A DNA stretch of 15,161 bases from Stramenopiles sp. TOSAG23-2 (lineage: Eukaryota; Sar). The stretch spans positions 1 to 15,161 of the forward strand of contig LT649723.1 of NCBI GenBank assembly GCA_900128395.1, read 5' to 3'. The notes beneath the pieces are model-generated. The model ran no database searches and was not told the DNA's origin. It saw nothing but the letters and a program-made list of their open reading frames with translations. The number at the start of each line of letters is the position of its first letter. Position 1 is the stretch's first letter. The translations under genes were made by a program, and so were the position numbers. Shown in pieces: positions 6,976 to 14,263 of the stretch.

Positions 6976-8163
6976 ATGGCTCAGGGTAAAGTACCGACCA
7001 CGGCACATTTAGCCAAGTTAGAAGATTTGCTGCGTGTTGTTAAAGGTATAGAACAAGAAGCTTATGATATCACATCTGTTTTACCTTCAAAAAACAATGC
7101 CGTACTAAATGGTAAATTAGTAACGCTAAAACAAATGGAAGTAACGTCAGCTACAATCAATAATGACAAAAGCATAGACATCAACACACTTGCAGAAAAA
7201 AGTGTCTTACTATATGGAGTTGGTGGCTTAGTAATGAATGTTGCAGAATCGTTATGCTCCATAGGTATTAACAATTTGATTGTAGTTGGAAAGAGAAGTA
7301 TCATTAAGCGTGATGACTTTATAAGCATAGGATATAAAGACAGCTACGAGCAATGGACGAAAGTGCGAGCGACAATAAATCGTTTAATGGATTTAAATGC
7401 TAATGCTAATATAGAAGGGTGTGATTTGTCCGTTGAAAGTTCTGGAGGTATTTCTATGTTAAAGTATGCTTTGGTAAATCGGACTTTATTCAGTTCAGTA
7501 GATATTATATCAAATGACGATTTGAGCAATAGATCGGAAAAAGAAGAAGTGCTTCGCTGTTATTACACCAGTAATCATAACAACAAATCAAATAGGAAAA
7601 AAAATGGAAAAAATCCAGACAATACTACTAGATTAAAGAAAGAAACATTTTATAGAAAAATGGTAGTACAATTATCGACACCTCCCAAGGCAGTATCATA
7701 CAAGAAACAAAACAATTTGACGGATTTAAATTCAAAAAAATGTGTTGACATTTTAATTGCGGCTGTTACAAATAGAAAGGAGGCTCTAATATTGAACAAT
7801 ATATGCTTAGAATTAGGCATTACTTTAATTGTCACTTCTACAGGCATGTTACATGGTGATGTTACTATTGTACGTCCAGTACAATCTCCCTGTTTAAATT
7901 GCAGTGATAATTATACTAAATTTATTCCTATTAGGGGCACGAATAATAATTTAGCAGTGTCGATTCCGTCAATACAATATGTTATATCCGGTATAATTAT
8001 CAATAATTGTATTCAAATATTGTTAAATTTAAAAGGAAAAAGTAAAACTCAATTTCTTGAACATTTTAATTACCAGTTTAGTACTTCTAACATAATTTCC
8101 ACTTATCATGATGAAAAAGACAAACATTGCCGAAATGATAGATGTAGGAACGGTAATACTTGA
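6976..8163 (+). CDS. UBA5: UBA5-like (UFM1-activating E1 family) protein, apparently lacking the catalytic cysteine (395 aa)
   Basis: UBA5 adenylates UFM1 and passes it to UFC1. This protein has the ThiF/E1 Rossmann fold (KSVLLYGVGG at about 75-84, then SLCSIGINNLIVVG) and the later core LNNICLELGITLIVTSTG. Both zinc pairs of UBA5 are kept: CLNC (306-309) and C-x4-C (385, 390). The active site is altered. UBA5 has Cys-Ala-Ala-Ser-Leu-Pro, but here the aligned stretch is LAVSIPS, with Leu326 in place of Cys. The Gly-rich loop reads GVGGLVMN, the Asp after the second strand is lost (VVGKRS) and VDN is VTN; the Lys (129) and Asn (266) of the nucleotide site persist. A 75-residue polar insert (178-253) is unusual. 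The start is ATG 6976 in an A-rich context; upstream in-frame codons include no ATG that extends it. It may be a pseudoenzyme or a divergent E1. Confident in the family, not in activity. Confidence 0.75.
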   Translation: MAQGKVPTTAHLAKLEDLLRVVKGIEQEAYDITSVLPSKNNAVLNGKLVTLKQMEVTSATINNDKSIDINTLAEKSVLLYGVGGLVMNVAESLCSIGINNLIVVGKRSIIKRDDFISIGYKDSYEQWTKVRATINRLMDLNANANIEGCDLSVESSGGISMLKYALVNRTLFSSVDIISNDDLSNRSEKEEVLRCYYTSNHNNKSNRKKNGKNPDNTTRLKKETFYRKMVVQLSTPPKAVSYKKQNNLTDLNSKKCVDILIAAVTNRKEALILNNICLELGITLIVTSTGMLHGDVTIVRPVQSPCLNCSDNYTKFIPIRGTNNNLAVSIPSIQYVISGIIINNCIQILLNLKGKSKTQFLEHFNYQFSTSNIISTYHDEKDKHCRNDRCRNGNT

Positions 8164-8578
8164 GAGTAAAAATATTGTAATTTATATCTCTATATATATA
8201 TATGTACTACTACAAATATCGTGTAATATACGCTTCGTATTGATACGAAGCGTTAATTTACGAAGTAGGTCGTAAAATGTACAAGTATTATTTTAATACG
8301 CCGTATATAATTTTATGAGAATATCAACACCCTATCATAGTTGGAGATAGACATTACTGCCTCAGCTACGAGGTTTTGTATTCTTTTGAAGAGTAAGAAT
8401 TAATCAGCAGCAGTATGAGTAAATTAAAAAATAAAATCATGTTTAATAAAATATACATACTCTTCGTATAATAATTATTTATATTTTATATATACTCGCA
8501 TATATATACATATATAGAGAGAGATTAATATCTGGCTGAAACAGAAATATCATATTTAGAACAAATAATAATCAATCT
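8164..8578. other. Convergent intergenic spacer
   Basis: This 415-bp AT-rich region lies between two genes that end towards each other. It contains TA-rich runs (8193-8203 and 8500-8515), the hairpin at 8230-8253 and plus-strand AATAAA words at 8430-8435 and 8445-8450, which are far (more than 260 bases) from the plus-strand stop. No gene is seen. Confidence 0.6.
8230..8253. repeat. Perfect hairpin, 10-bp stem and TTGA loop, 3' of the UBA5-like gene
   Basis: ACGCTTCGTA (8230-8239), loop TTGA, TACGAAGCGT (8244-8253). It starts 67 bases past the TGA of the UBA5-like gene, so it is probably in its 3' UTR. The heptamer TACGAAG recurs at 8259-8265. It may affect RNA 3' processing or stability; this is inference. 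Confidence 0.85.
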
Positions 8579-9934
8579 TTAATAATCGCTACCTGGCATA
8601 CCTTGGTCACCACCACCATCTACGATATCAAATGGATCATCATCTTCCGCATTCCCTTCTAGATTTGTATCTTCTTCTTTAGTATCTTCCTCTTTTGTAG
8701 AAGATGGTGTTATAACGTTTGGACTTAGTTCCATTACTTTTTTTTTCACGGGTGTCGTATTTGATGTAGATATTTCATTGCTCTTGATAACATTGCGATT
8801 GTTCGGGCTCTTCTCTTTAGAGTTTTGTTTGGTAGACTTGGTTTTTTTAACGTTTGTTCCTCCTGTAGATGACGATGATGTGAATGATAACATTTTTTCT
8901 AAAAATCCTGTTTCTGTAAGTTTACTTACAACGCGATGTTCTAGTTCAGCATCAGATAAATCAATATCTCGTTTATTCCACAAGTCCTGTGTAAACTTTA
9001 CTATGGCTTTTTTATCATGAATTGATAGCTTTTCTTTACGAATTTCACTTATCAAAGCATTGATACGAAAACTACAACGTACGTATTGCTGCTTGCTAAA
9101 CTTTTTAAATTTATTGTTAAATTTTTTCATAAGTAATTTTTGATTACTTTTGTTTGCACCTTTCTTTTTCGTTTTAGAGTGTACAGTGGTTTTTGAAGTT
9201 ATTTCATCTGGTGCTATGCACTCATCCCCACCTGCTTCATCAAATGTGATTCCATAATTGACACTCGCAGTAGAGTCTAGTCTTTCCCGTTGTACCGCTT
9301 GCATCGAAGATCCGATTTCTATATCTGATTCTTCTGTATCTTCGTCTGACGTGTCTGAAATGATTGTAGTACCAATTTCGATATCGCTTTCATCATCCTC
9401 ACTTGATTCTGTTAATATACCAACACCGATAACTTCATCTCCAGAAATATCCTCATCACTTGGCATTGCTTGATCCCCGCCTCCAAAATTTTGCATGTTG
9501 AAAATATCTTCTTGTTTCATTTGATTACGACTTTTCTGTATTTTTTGTCGTAACCCTTTTACTTTTCCTTTTCTCTTTTTCCTCTTCTTTTTCTTTTCTT
9601 TATTACTATTATTTCTTGCTTGATTGTGCATTGTTGGAAGTTGTTGATGACGTAGTTGTTGTTGTAACTGCGGCTGTTGGAAAAGAATTGGTTGTTGCTG
9701 TAATTGCTGCAGTTGATATGGTTGAGGTTGTAATTGCTGTTGCTGTGGATAATAATTGGCATTTTGCATCTGATTGTTGTATTGTCCACCACCTCCAAAC
9801 ATTGGTTGCTGCGGTGATTGTTGCATAAATGGTTGCTGTTGATTAAATCCGGCAATACCAGTTCCAATATTATTACCAATTGTACTTGGCCATCTTCGAT
9901 TTCTTGGTGGGCTAGCGCTCATTGGAGAAAACAT
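8579..9934 (-). CDS. Q-rich, charged, probably nuclear protein of unknown function (451 aa)
   Basis: The ATG at 9934 opens a 451-residue frame ending TAA. Residues 30-103 are rich in Gln and Pro (prion-like). A basic KKKKRKKRKGK stretch (114-124) looks like a nuclear localisation signal. An acidic region (155-245) contains two copies of ESDIEIG (residues 182-188 and 202-208, the first preceded by Asp). Residues about 262-350 form the only segment likely to fold, mainly helical (FKKFSKQQYVRCSFRINALI onwards). The tail is Ser/Thr/Lys-rich, then acidic. GGGDQAMPSD (151-160) is echoed at the very C-terminus as GGGDQGMPGSD (440-450). Many Ser/Thr followed by acidic residues fit casein kinase 2 sites. 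I do not recognise the family. Composition suggests chromatin, transcription or RNA granules, but that is inference. It is divergent from the WDR93-like gene. Confidence 0.75.
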   Translation of the reverse strand: MFSPMSASPPRNRRWPSTIGNNIGTGIAGFNQQQPFMQQSPQQPMFGGGGQYNNQMQNANYYPQQQQLQPQPYQLQQLQQQPILFQQPQLQQQLRHQQLPTMHNQARNNSNKEKKKKRKKRKGKVKGLRQKIQKSRNQMKQEDIFNMQNFGGGDQAMPSDEDISGDEVIGVGILTESSEDDESDIEIGTTIISDTSDEDTEESDIEIGSSMQAVQRERLDSTASVNYGITFDEAGGDECIAPDEITSKTTVHSKTKKKGANKSNQKLLMKKFNNKFKKFSKQQYVRCSFRINALISEIRKEKLSIHDKKAIVKFTQDLWNKRDIDLSDAELEHRVVSKLTETGFLEKMLSFTSSSSTGGTNVKKTKSTKQNSKEKSPNNRNVIKSNEISTSNTTPVKKKVMELSPNVITPSSTKEEDTKEEDTNLEGNAEDDDPFDIVDGGGDQGMPGSDY

Positions 9935-10127
9935 GTTGTTGTCGTTTATAGTTATTTTTATTCGTAATAAGAGAGCTATAAGTTAGTCTAGATTACTACT
10001 TTTTCTTAATCCTTGCAAATATAATAGAATAGAAAATATATATAGCCTATGCAAATATAGAATATATATACACTCGTATATACGGTAGCAGCCATGGTTT
10101 ATCGGATATATTTGATTGATTATTCCG

Positions 10128-10290
10128 CTAGCCTGGCTAGTAACTATGCAACACTGAGTTCAATATAATATCAGGCCAGCCCAGCCCAGCCAGCCAGCAG
10201 GGTTCGCACAAAAAAGGCTGAGAGCCTAGCCAGCTGGGCCAGCTAGCAGGCCTTAAAATACGCTACCAGGCGGCTACCAGCTATTATACG
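10128..10290. repeat. GC-rich cluster of CCAGC/GCTAGC short repeats
   Basis: This includes the near-palindrome CTAGCCTGGCTAG (10128-10140), three CCAGC then two CAGC units in tandem (10176-10200), the small hairpin AGGCT/GAG/AGCCT (10215-10227), GCCAGCTGGGCCAGC (10229-10243) and CTACCAG repeats (10262-10281). The vocabulary matches the clusters at 1067-1171 and 10380-10415. Confidence 0.55.
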
Positions 10291-10411
10291 CTCCGAAAGC
10301 TCTATTAGTCCTTAATAATTCGGTGGCAAATATCAAAATCTGTAGAGAGTGTAGAGTTAGCTAGAAGAGGACAGTACAGTAGATCTAGCTGGCCAGGCTG
10401 GCCCAGCTGGC
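10229..10411. repeat. 15-bp perfect inverted repeat pair, 153 bp apart
   Basis: GCCAGCTGGGCCAGC at 10229-10243 is the exact reverse complement of GCTGGCCCAGCTGGC at 10397-10411. The pair could be the ends of a small non-coding element or members of the dispersed GC-rich family in opposite orientation. No flanking target duplication is obvious. Confidence 0.75.
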
Positions 10412-10629
10412 GGGTACTAGGACGACAACCAGACAACCTCCCTCCCCTCTCCTCCTGCGTGCAAACTGGCAAACCAGCAAACGCACAAACCGTTAGAAAA
10501 TAATAAAACAAATCAAACTAAAAAAATGAAAACGTACAATAAAAAATATCAATGATATGTAAAAATAATATATATGGCATAAATAAAAAGCTTGACATTG
10601 TATATTTTAATTGCATATATATCAAATTG

Positions 10630-10637
10630 TATATATA
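10630..10637 (+). promoter_or_regulatory. Candidate TATA element of the WDR93-like gene
   Basis: TATATATA lies 79 bases before the ATG at 10716 and is followed by a pyrimidine-rich CCATTCT that could be an initiator. TA-rich words are common in this spacer, so this is only a candidate. Confidence 0.25.
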
Positions 10638-10715
10638 GCACAAAGGTCCATTCTGCTAAATATTGGTTTTCATTAAACGAATAAACGAACATAGTTGGAA
10701 GATTTTAGTAATATC

Positions 10716-13700
10716 ATGCCACATCCTAGCACTTCTTTACGAAATGCACAAAAAATGGATAAACAAGCTGCTACTGCTTTAGCCGCTTTAGAAAAATTAC
10801 GCTTGGAAGAGGAGATGGAATTATTGGAAGCTCAAAGAGCGGAGGAAGTTGGATCTTTAAAAGTTGCATTGGAAAAATTGCGAATTATTACGTATAAGCA
10901 AAAATTTGATTGGAAGGAAACTTTATTAGTACAACAGACAGAAGAAAACACAGATGATAGGAATGTAACGGACGAACAGTTTGTTGAAGCTTTACATATT
11001 GCAAACGAAGATGCAAGTGATAAAGTGACAGTAGGAGAATTTGAAATATTGTTGCGAAAATTTTGCGATTACAAGGGAGATGTTAGAATTGCACACTTTC
11101 TTCGAGCGTTGAATATAGGACCACCAACTGACCATGCAGATCCAGAATTGATGTTTGATGAATTACCCCAACCATATAAACTAATAGTGGAAGTTCTAGA
11201 AGAAGATATACTTGATGCCGCTTGGGATATTATCGATCAAAAATATCAATTATCAGCCGGTAATACAGCTTTAGATGAAGACAACAAAGATGGAGAGGAA
11301 ATACAAAAAATAGCAATGGCAATGAGTACACCCTGCTTTCCTCTGGTTGATGGGAAAATTGGCGACACCCCAACTTGTGTAAATCATTCAAAAGATGGTA
11401 ATCTTTGCCTAATAGGTTATGTTGATGGTTCGGTTAAATTAGTGGAAAATGTTGGATGCCAAATGATTGGAACACATTCAGCATTTCCCGATTCACATGG
11501 TGGTATCACTAGCTTATCTGAAATTGTTGACTCTGAAAATTTTAAAGTATCTGGAGGAGCACCAAAATTAGTTGCTGTTGGTGCTTCTCAACTAACCAAG
11601 GAGGCATTTGCATTAGCTGCAAATGGCAGTGGTGAGGAAGAGGAAGATAAGAAAGGTGGGAAAAGCAAGAAAGATAAAAAAAAGGGAAAAGATGCATCAG
11701 ATGAGGAAGAGGGAAATGGTGATTTCCCGGGTGGTTTTGTACATGTATACGAAATTTGGGAAAGCGAACCAATGTTTACTTTGGTTGCAACATTATCGGT
11801 GGATAGGGAGGTTGATTCAGTTGTTTTGTCGCCTGCAGCTAGATTTTTGTCTGTCTCCTTAGTTGATGGGTCTGTCCAAGTTTATTCTATACCTAATAGG
11901 CCTCTACCATTAGAAGATGTTTCCCCTGAATTGTCTGGGATTGGTCAAATGGAACCTGTAGTAGAAGAGCAGGAAATGACAGAAATGGGAGAAGAGGGAA
12001 AAGAAGGAAACAACCTTCCATTCAGATATTCAAGAGAAAAAGTTAGTTTAGAACGTCCTGCGTTAAAAATTATTTTAACTGCAGAAGATCGAAGAGGCGT
12101 TTTGAAACCAATAAAAAGTGTAGCAGAAGCCAAAATTATTGCTTTGCATGCAGCAGAAAATTTAAAACATGAAAGCCTTGAGGAAAAGAGTGTACAAGTA
12201 GAAGGGGGGGGGGAAGGTGGGAAAAAATCAAGACCGTCGAGTAAAAATTCATCTAGATCATCTAGTAAAAATGGAATGACTCCATCTGAAGATGACAATC
12301 AAACGGAAGATAAAAGCGTCGATCCGTGTGGGATTGTCACTTTTATTCAAACACCTGTTTCTGTAAAAAAAATAAGTAGGTCAGAGAAATTTTTAACAAC
12401 TGGACTTTTTGTGTGGTGGCCAGGAAGCAATCATTTAAAACGCTATTATTTGGATGGTAAAGTTGTAAATGGGGCAAAGGAAATCGATAATGAAGAAGGA
12501 GATGAAATCAAACAGAAAAAAAATCATAAGGTTTTGCATTCTGAATGGTTGTTTGCAACGGCTATTACAGCAACTTGCATAGATGTTTCTTGTTCAATTA
12601 TGGTAGTCGGGCTCGCAGATGGTAGTGTTATAGTTTGGGACGTACATACTGGTAGGCGACGTACACAATTCAGAAGACATACGGGTCTCGTAGGAAATCG
12701 AGCTGCAGTAAGTGCCCTAGCAGTTTGGGGGCAGCGATACGTTGTATCTGGTGCCATGGATGGTAGTGTACAAGTGAACGATATGTTGAATGGCGATGTC
12801 GAAACAATATGTAGAAAAATAATGTCAGGAGTAGGTAAATCATCGGTTGCTAGATTGAATAATCTGGATCCTGAATTTCAATTAGTGTCAATGCGAGAGA
12901 AGGATGGGTCATCAACAGTTTTGAATTTAAGTTGCTTATCAGACATACCAATAGCAGTTGCAGTATGTGAAGATAAAGATGGTATTGTAACATTGCGTCT
13001 GTATGATCTTCCTAGCGGGACATTTATGGGAGTCTTGGACCCACGTCGTAATGGTGATGTTGATGTTGAATCATGTAATTGGATGTTTGGTAAACTAGTA
13101 CCTGATTCATTCGATGAAAATGCAAATGTTTTAGATGCAAGGCCTCAAGGAGATGCTAGTAGAAGCGGGAGAATAAACATGAAGAAGATATCAAGTAACG
13201 GAGTCTCCGTTAAAAGTGGAAATAAAGTACTTGGTCCTCGTCAAATCTTTGCAACTGCTAAAGGAGATAGTATTTTTGTGATTTGTTCTGATAGAAAAGA
13301 GGCAGAAATAGCCAAAAATTTTGTACCACAACCATCAAAATTGGAGGTGAATGAGGAAAATGAGTCTGACAACAATATTGAAAATGAGTCAGCGCCAGTA
13401 GTCACTTATCAAATGAATATTTATCAGGATTGGAAATTAATTTGCGATGCATATCCAGCAATAGCAACCACATGCCAAAATGGTACGGATGTAGCTCAAA
13501 ATGCTAAACGGCTGTTCATGATTACTACGGCAGAGCAACGGTCGGATCCTAAAGCTGACTTGGAAGCATTCTTACTTGGACCACCAGGGCTGCATCCAAA
13601 GCCGTATGGTAATGCTGTTCCTACACAAAGTGCAGGAACAAATGCTGCTTTGTCCATCCGGTCGGGAAAGTCATCTAGGACGCACATAAGCAAAACTTCA

Positions 13701-14084
13701 AATCGAAGTCAAATTATATCTCGTCATGCTCCACCGGCCCCGCAGTCATCATCTGGTTTCGGAGATTCTCAACTTTCTAGAGGGGGGCTTGACAGAAGAG
13801 CAAGTAGGCAAACAAGAAGTAAAGCTTATTCAGGAACAGCCGGAGAAAATAGTACAGTCTCACTTAAATCACGAAAAGATAATGTCCTTATATCTGCTGC
13901 AATTGGTTCGCTGCCTTTAGAAGCTAATGCGGAAAATTTCAACTTGCTTGAACCGAAAGTCAAAGATGGTGAAAACCTCCTGAAACTGTTTTTGAACATG
14001 AAAAATGCTACTCGAGAGCGGAGGAATCGACGAGTAAAGAAGCGAAGTCAAGAATTGCTTAAGTTTTGTACACCAGAGTTATAA
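10716..14084 (+). CDS. WDR93: WD-repeat protein resembling WDR93/CFAP297, candidate ciliary protein (1,122 aa)
   Basis: The ATG at 10716 is chosen because the upstream in-frame codon at 10695 is TTG. Residues 13-57 are a charged coiled coil. Residues 82-133 are EF-hand-like without clear calcium loops. FDELPQPYKLI followed by AAWDIIDQK (about 146-172) and then CFPLVDGKIGDTP before the first blade match the N-terminal layout I associate with WDR93. Four WD-blade signatures DGSV are seen at 237, 384, 635 (with VWD at 640-642) and 682. VWWPGSN (566-572) sits between the blades. Lys/Glu-rich (303-336) and Ser-rich (505-530, 970-1045) stretches are disordered. The basic C-terminus ends in FCTPEL. 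WDR93/CFAP297 is assigned to the ciliary central apparatus, so a similar place is inferred. The blades are diverged and the WDR93 match rests on recalled family features, not on a search. It is convergent with the EF-hand-like gene. Confidence 0.7.
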   Translation: MPHPSTSLRNAQKMDKQAATALAALEKLRLEEEMELLEAQRAEEVGSLKVALEKLRIITYKQKFDWKETLLVQQTEENTDDRNVTDEQFVEALHIANEDASDKVTVGEFEILLRKFCDYKGDVRIAHFLRALNIGPPTDHADPELMFDELPQPYKLIVEVLEEDILDAAWDIIDQKYQLSAGNTALDEDNKDGEEIQKIAMAMSTPCFPLVDGKIGDTPTCVNHSKDGNLCLIGYVDGSVKLVENVGCQMIGTHSAFPDSHGGITSLSEIVDSENFKVSGGAPKLVAVGASQLTKEAFALAANGSGEEEEDKKGGKSKKDKKKGKDASDEEEGNGDFPGGFVHVYEIWESEPMFTLVATLSVDREVDSVVLSPAARFLSVSLVDGSVQVYSIPNRPLPLEDVSPELSGIGQMEPVVEEQEMTEMGEEGKEGNNLPFRYSREKVSLERPALKIILTAEDRRGVLKPIKSVAEAKIIALHAAENLKHESLEEKSVQVEGGGEGGKKSRPSSKNSSRSSSKNGMTPSEDDNQTEDKSVDPCGIVTFIQTPVSVKKISRSEKFLTTGLFVWWPGSNHLKRYYLDGKVVNGAKEIDNEEGDEIKQKKNHKVLHSEWLFATAITATCIDVSCSIMVVGLADGSVIVWDVHTGRRRTQFRRHTGLVGNRAAVSALAVWGQRYVVSGAMDGSVQVNDMLNGDVETICRKIMSGVGKSSVARLNNLDPEFQLVSMREKDGSSTVLNLSCLSDIPIAVAVCEDKDGIVTLRLYDLPSGTFMGVLDPRRNGDVDVESCNWMFGKLVPDSFDENANVLDARPQGDASRSGRINMKKISSNGVSVKSGNKVLGPRQIFATAKGDSIFVICSDRKEAEIAKNFVPQPSKLEVNEENESDNNIENESAPVVTYQMNIYQDWKLICDAYPAIATTCQNGTDVAQNAKRLFMITTAEQRSDPKADLEAFLLGPPGLHPKPYGNAVPTQSAGTNAALSIRSGKSSRTHISKTSNRSQIISRHAPPAPQSSSGFGDSQLSRGGLDRRASRQTRSKAYSGTAGENSTVSLKSRKDNVLISAAIGSLPLEANAENFNLLEPKVKDGENLLKLFLNMKNATRERRNRRVKKRSQELLKFCTPEL
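12204..12213 (+). repeat. Ten-G homopolymer inside the WDR93-like coding sequence
   Basis: The run G10 encodes Gly497-Gly499 and the first base of Glu500 in a disordered linker. It is an expected slippage and sequencing-error site. The frame stays open on both sides as given. Confidence 0.95.
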
Positions 14085-14134
14085 AAAATATCATTCGCGT
14101 CATGTTAAAATACATACATCATATATATATTATA

Positions 14135-14140
14135 AATAAA
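14135..14140 (+). promoter_or_regulatory. Candidate polyadenylation signal, WDR93-like gene
   Basis: AATAAA begins 51 bases after the TAA of the WDR93-like gene. The position is suitable, but the word is easily found by chance in this AT-rich spacer. Confidence 0.35.
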
Positions 14141-14254
14141 TAAGTTTATACCTTCGTAAAAATATTTTAAAAAAATATATATAAATTTAACTTTTTTGTA
14201 CGTATATGTGCGCATAATACTATATCATATCAAAATATTTAAAAAAAACAAAAT

Positions 14255-14260
14255 TTTATT
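14255..14260 (-). promoter_or_regulatory. Candidate polyadenylation signal, EF-hand-like gene
   Basis: The minus strand reads AATAAA three bases past the TAG of the EF-hand-like gene. This would give a very short 3' UTR, plausible in a compact genome. Confidence 0.3.
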
Positions 14261-14263
14261 CCC

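Larger units (their letters stand above)
9935..10715. other. Divergent intergenic region with GC-rich repeats
   Basis: This 781-bp spacer lies between divergent start codons. It is TA-rich at both ends and carries GC-rich CCAGC/GCTAGC/CAGCTGG words from 10128 to 10290 and 10380 to 10415. Open frames here are short or lack ATG: a 24-codon frame at 10094 and a TTG-initiated minus-strand frame at 10305-10511. I see no supported gene. Confidence 0.6.
14085..14263. other. Short convergent spacer between two gene ends
   Basis: This 179-bp, very AT-rich stretch lies between the stop codons of two convergent genes. With polyadenylation signals for both strands inside it, the two transcripts probably approach or overlap at their 3' ends. 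Confidence 0.6.

Noticed and set aside
10094-10168. 24-codon ATG frame on the plus strand
   Set aside because: Too short to support and no coding signal; it ends as the GC-rich repeats begin.
10305-10511. 68-codon minus-strand frame in the divergent spacer
   Set aside because: It starts with TTG, has no internal ATG, and overlaps the GC-rich repeat cluster, which explains its odd composition.
10695-10715. Extension of the WDR93-like gene to 10695
   Set aside because: The codon at 10695 is TTG; the first ATG in frame is at 10716.
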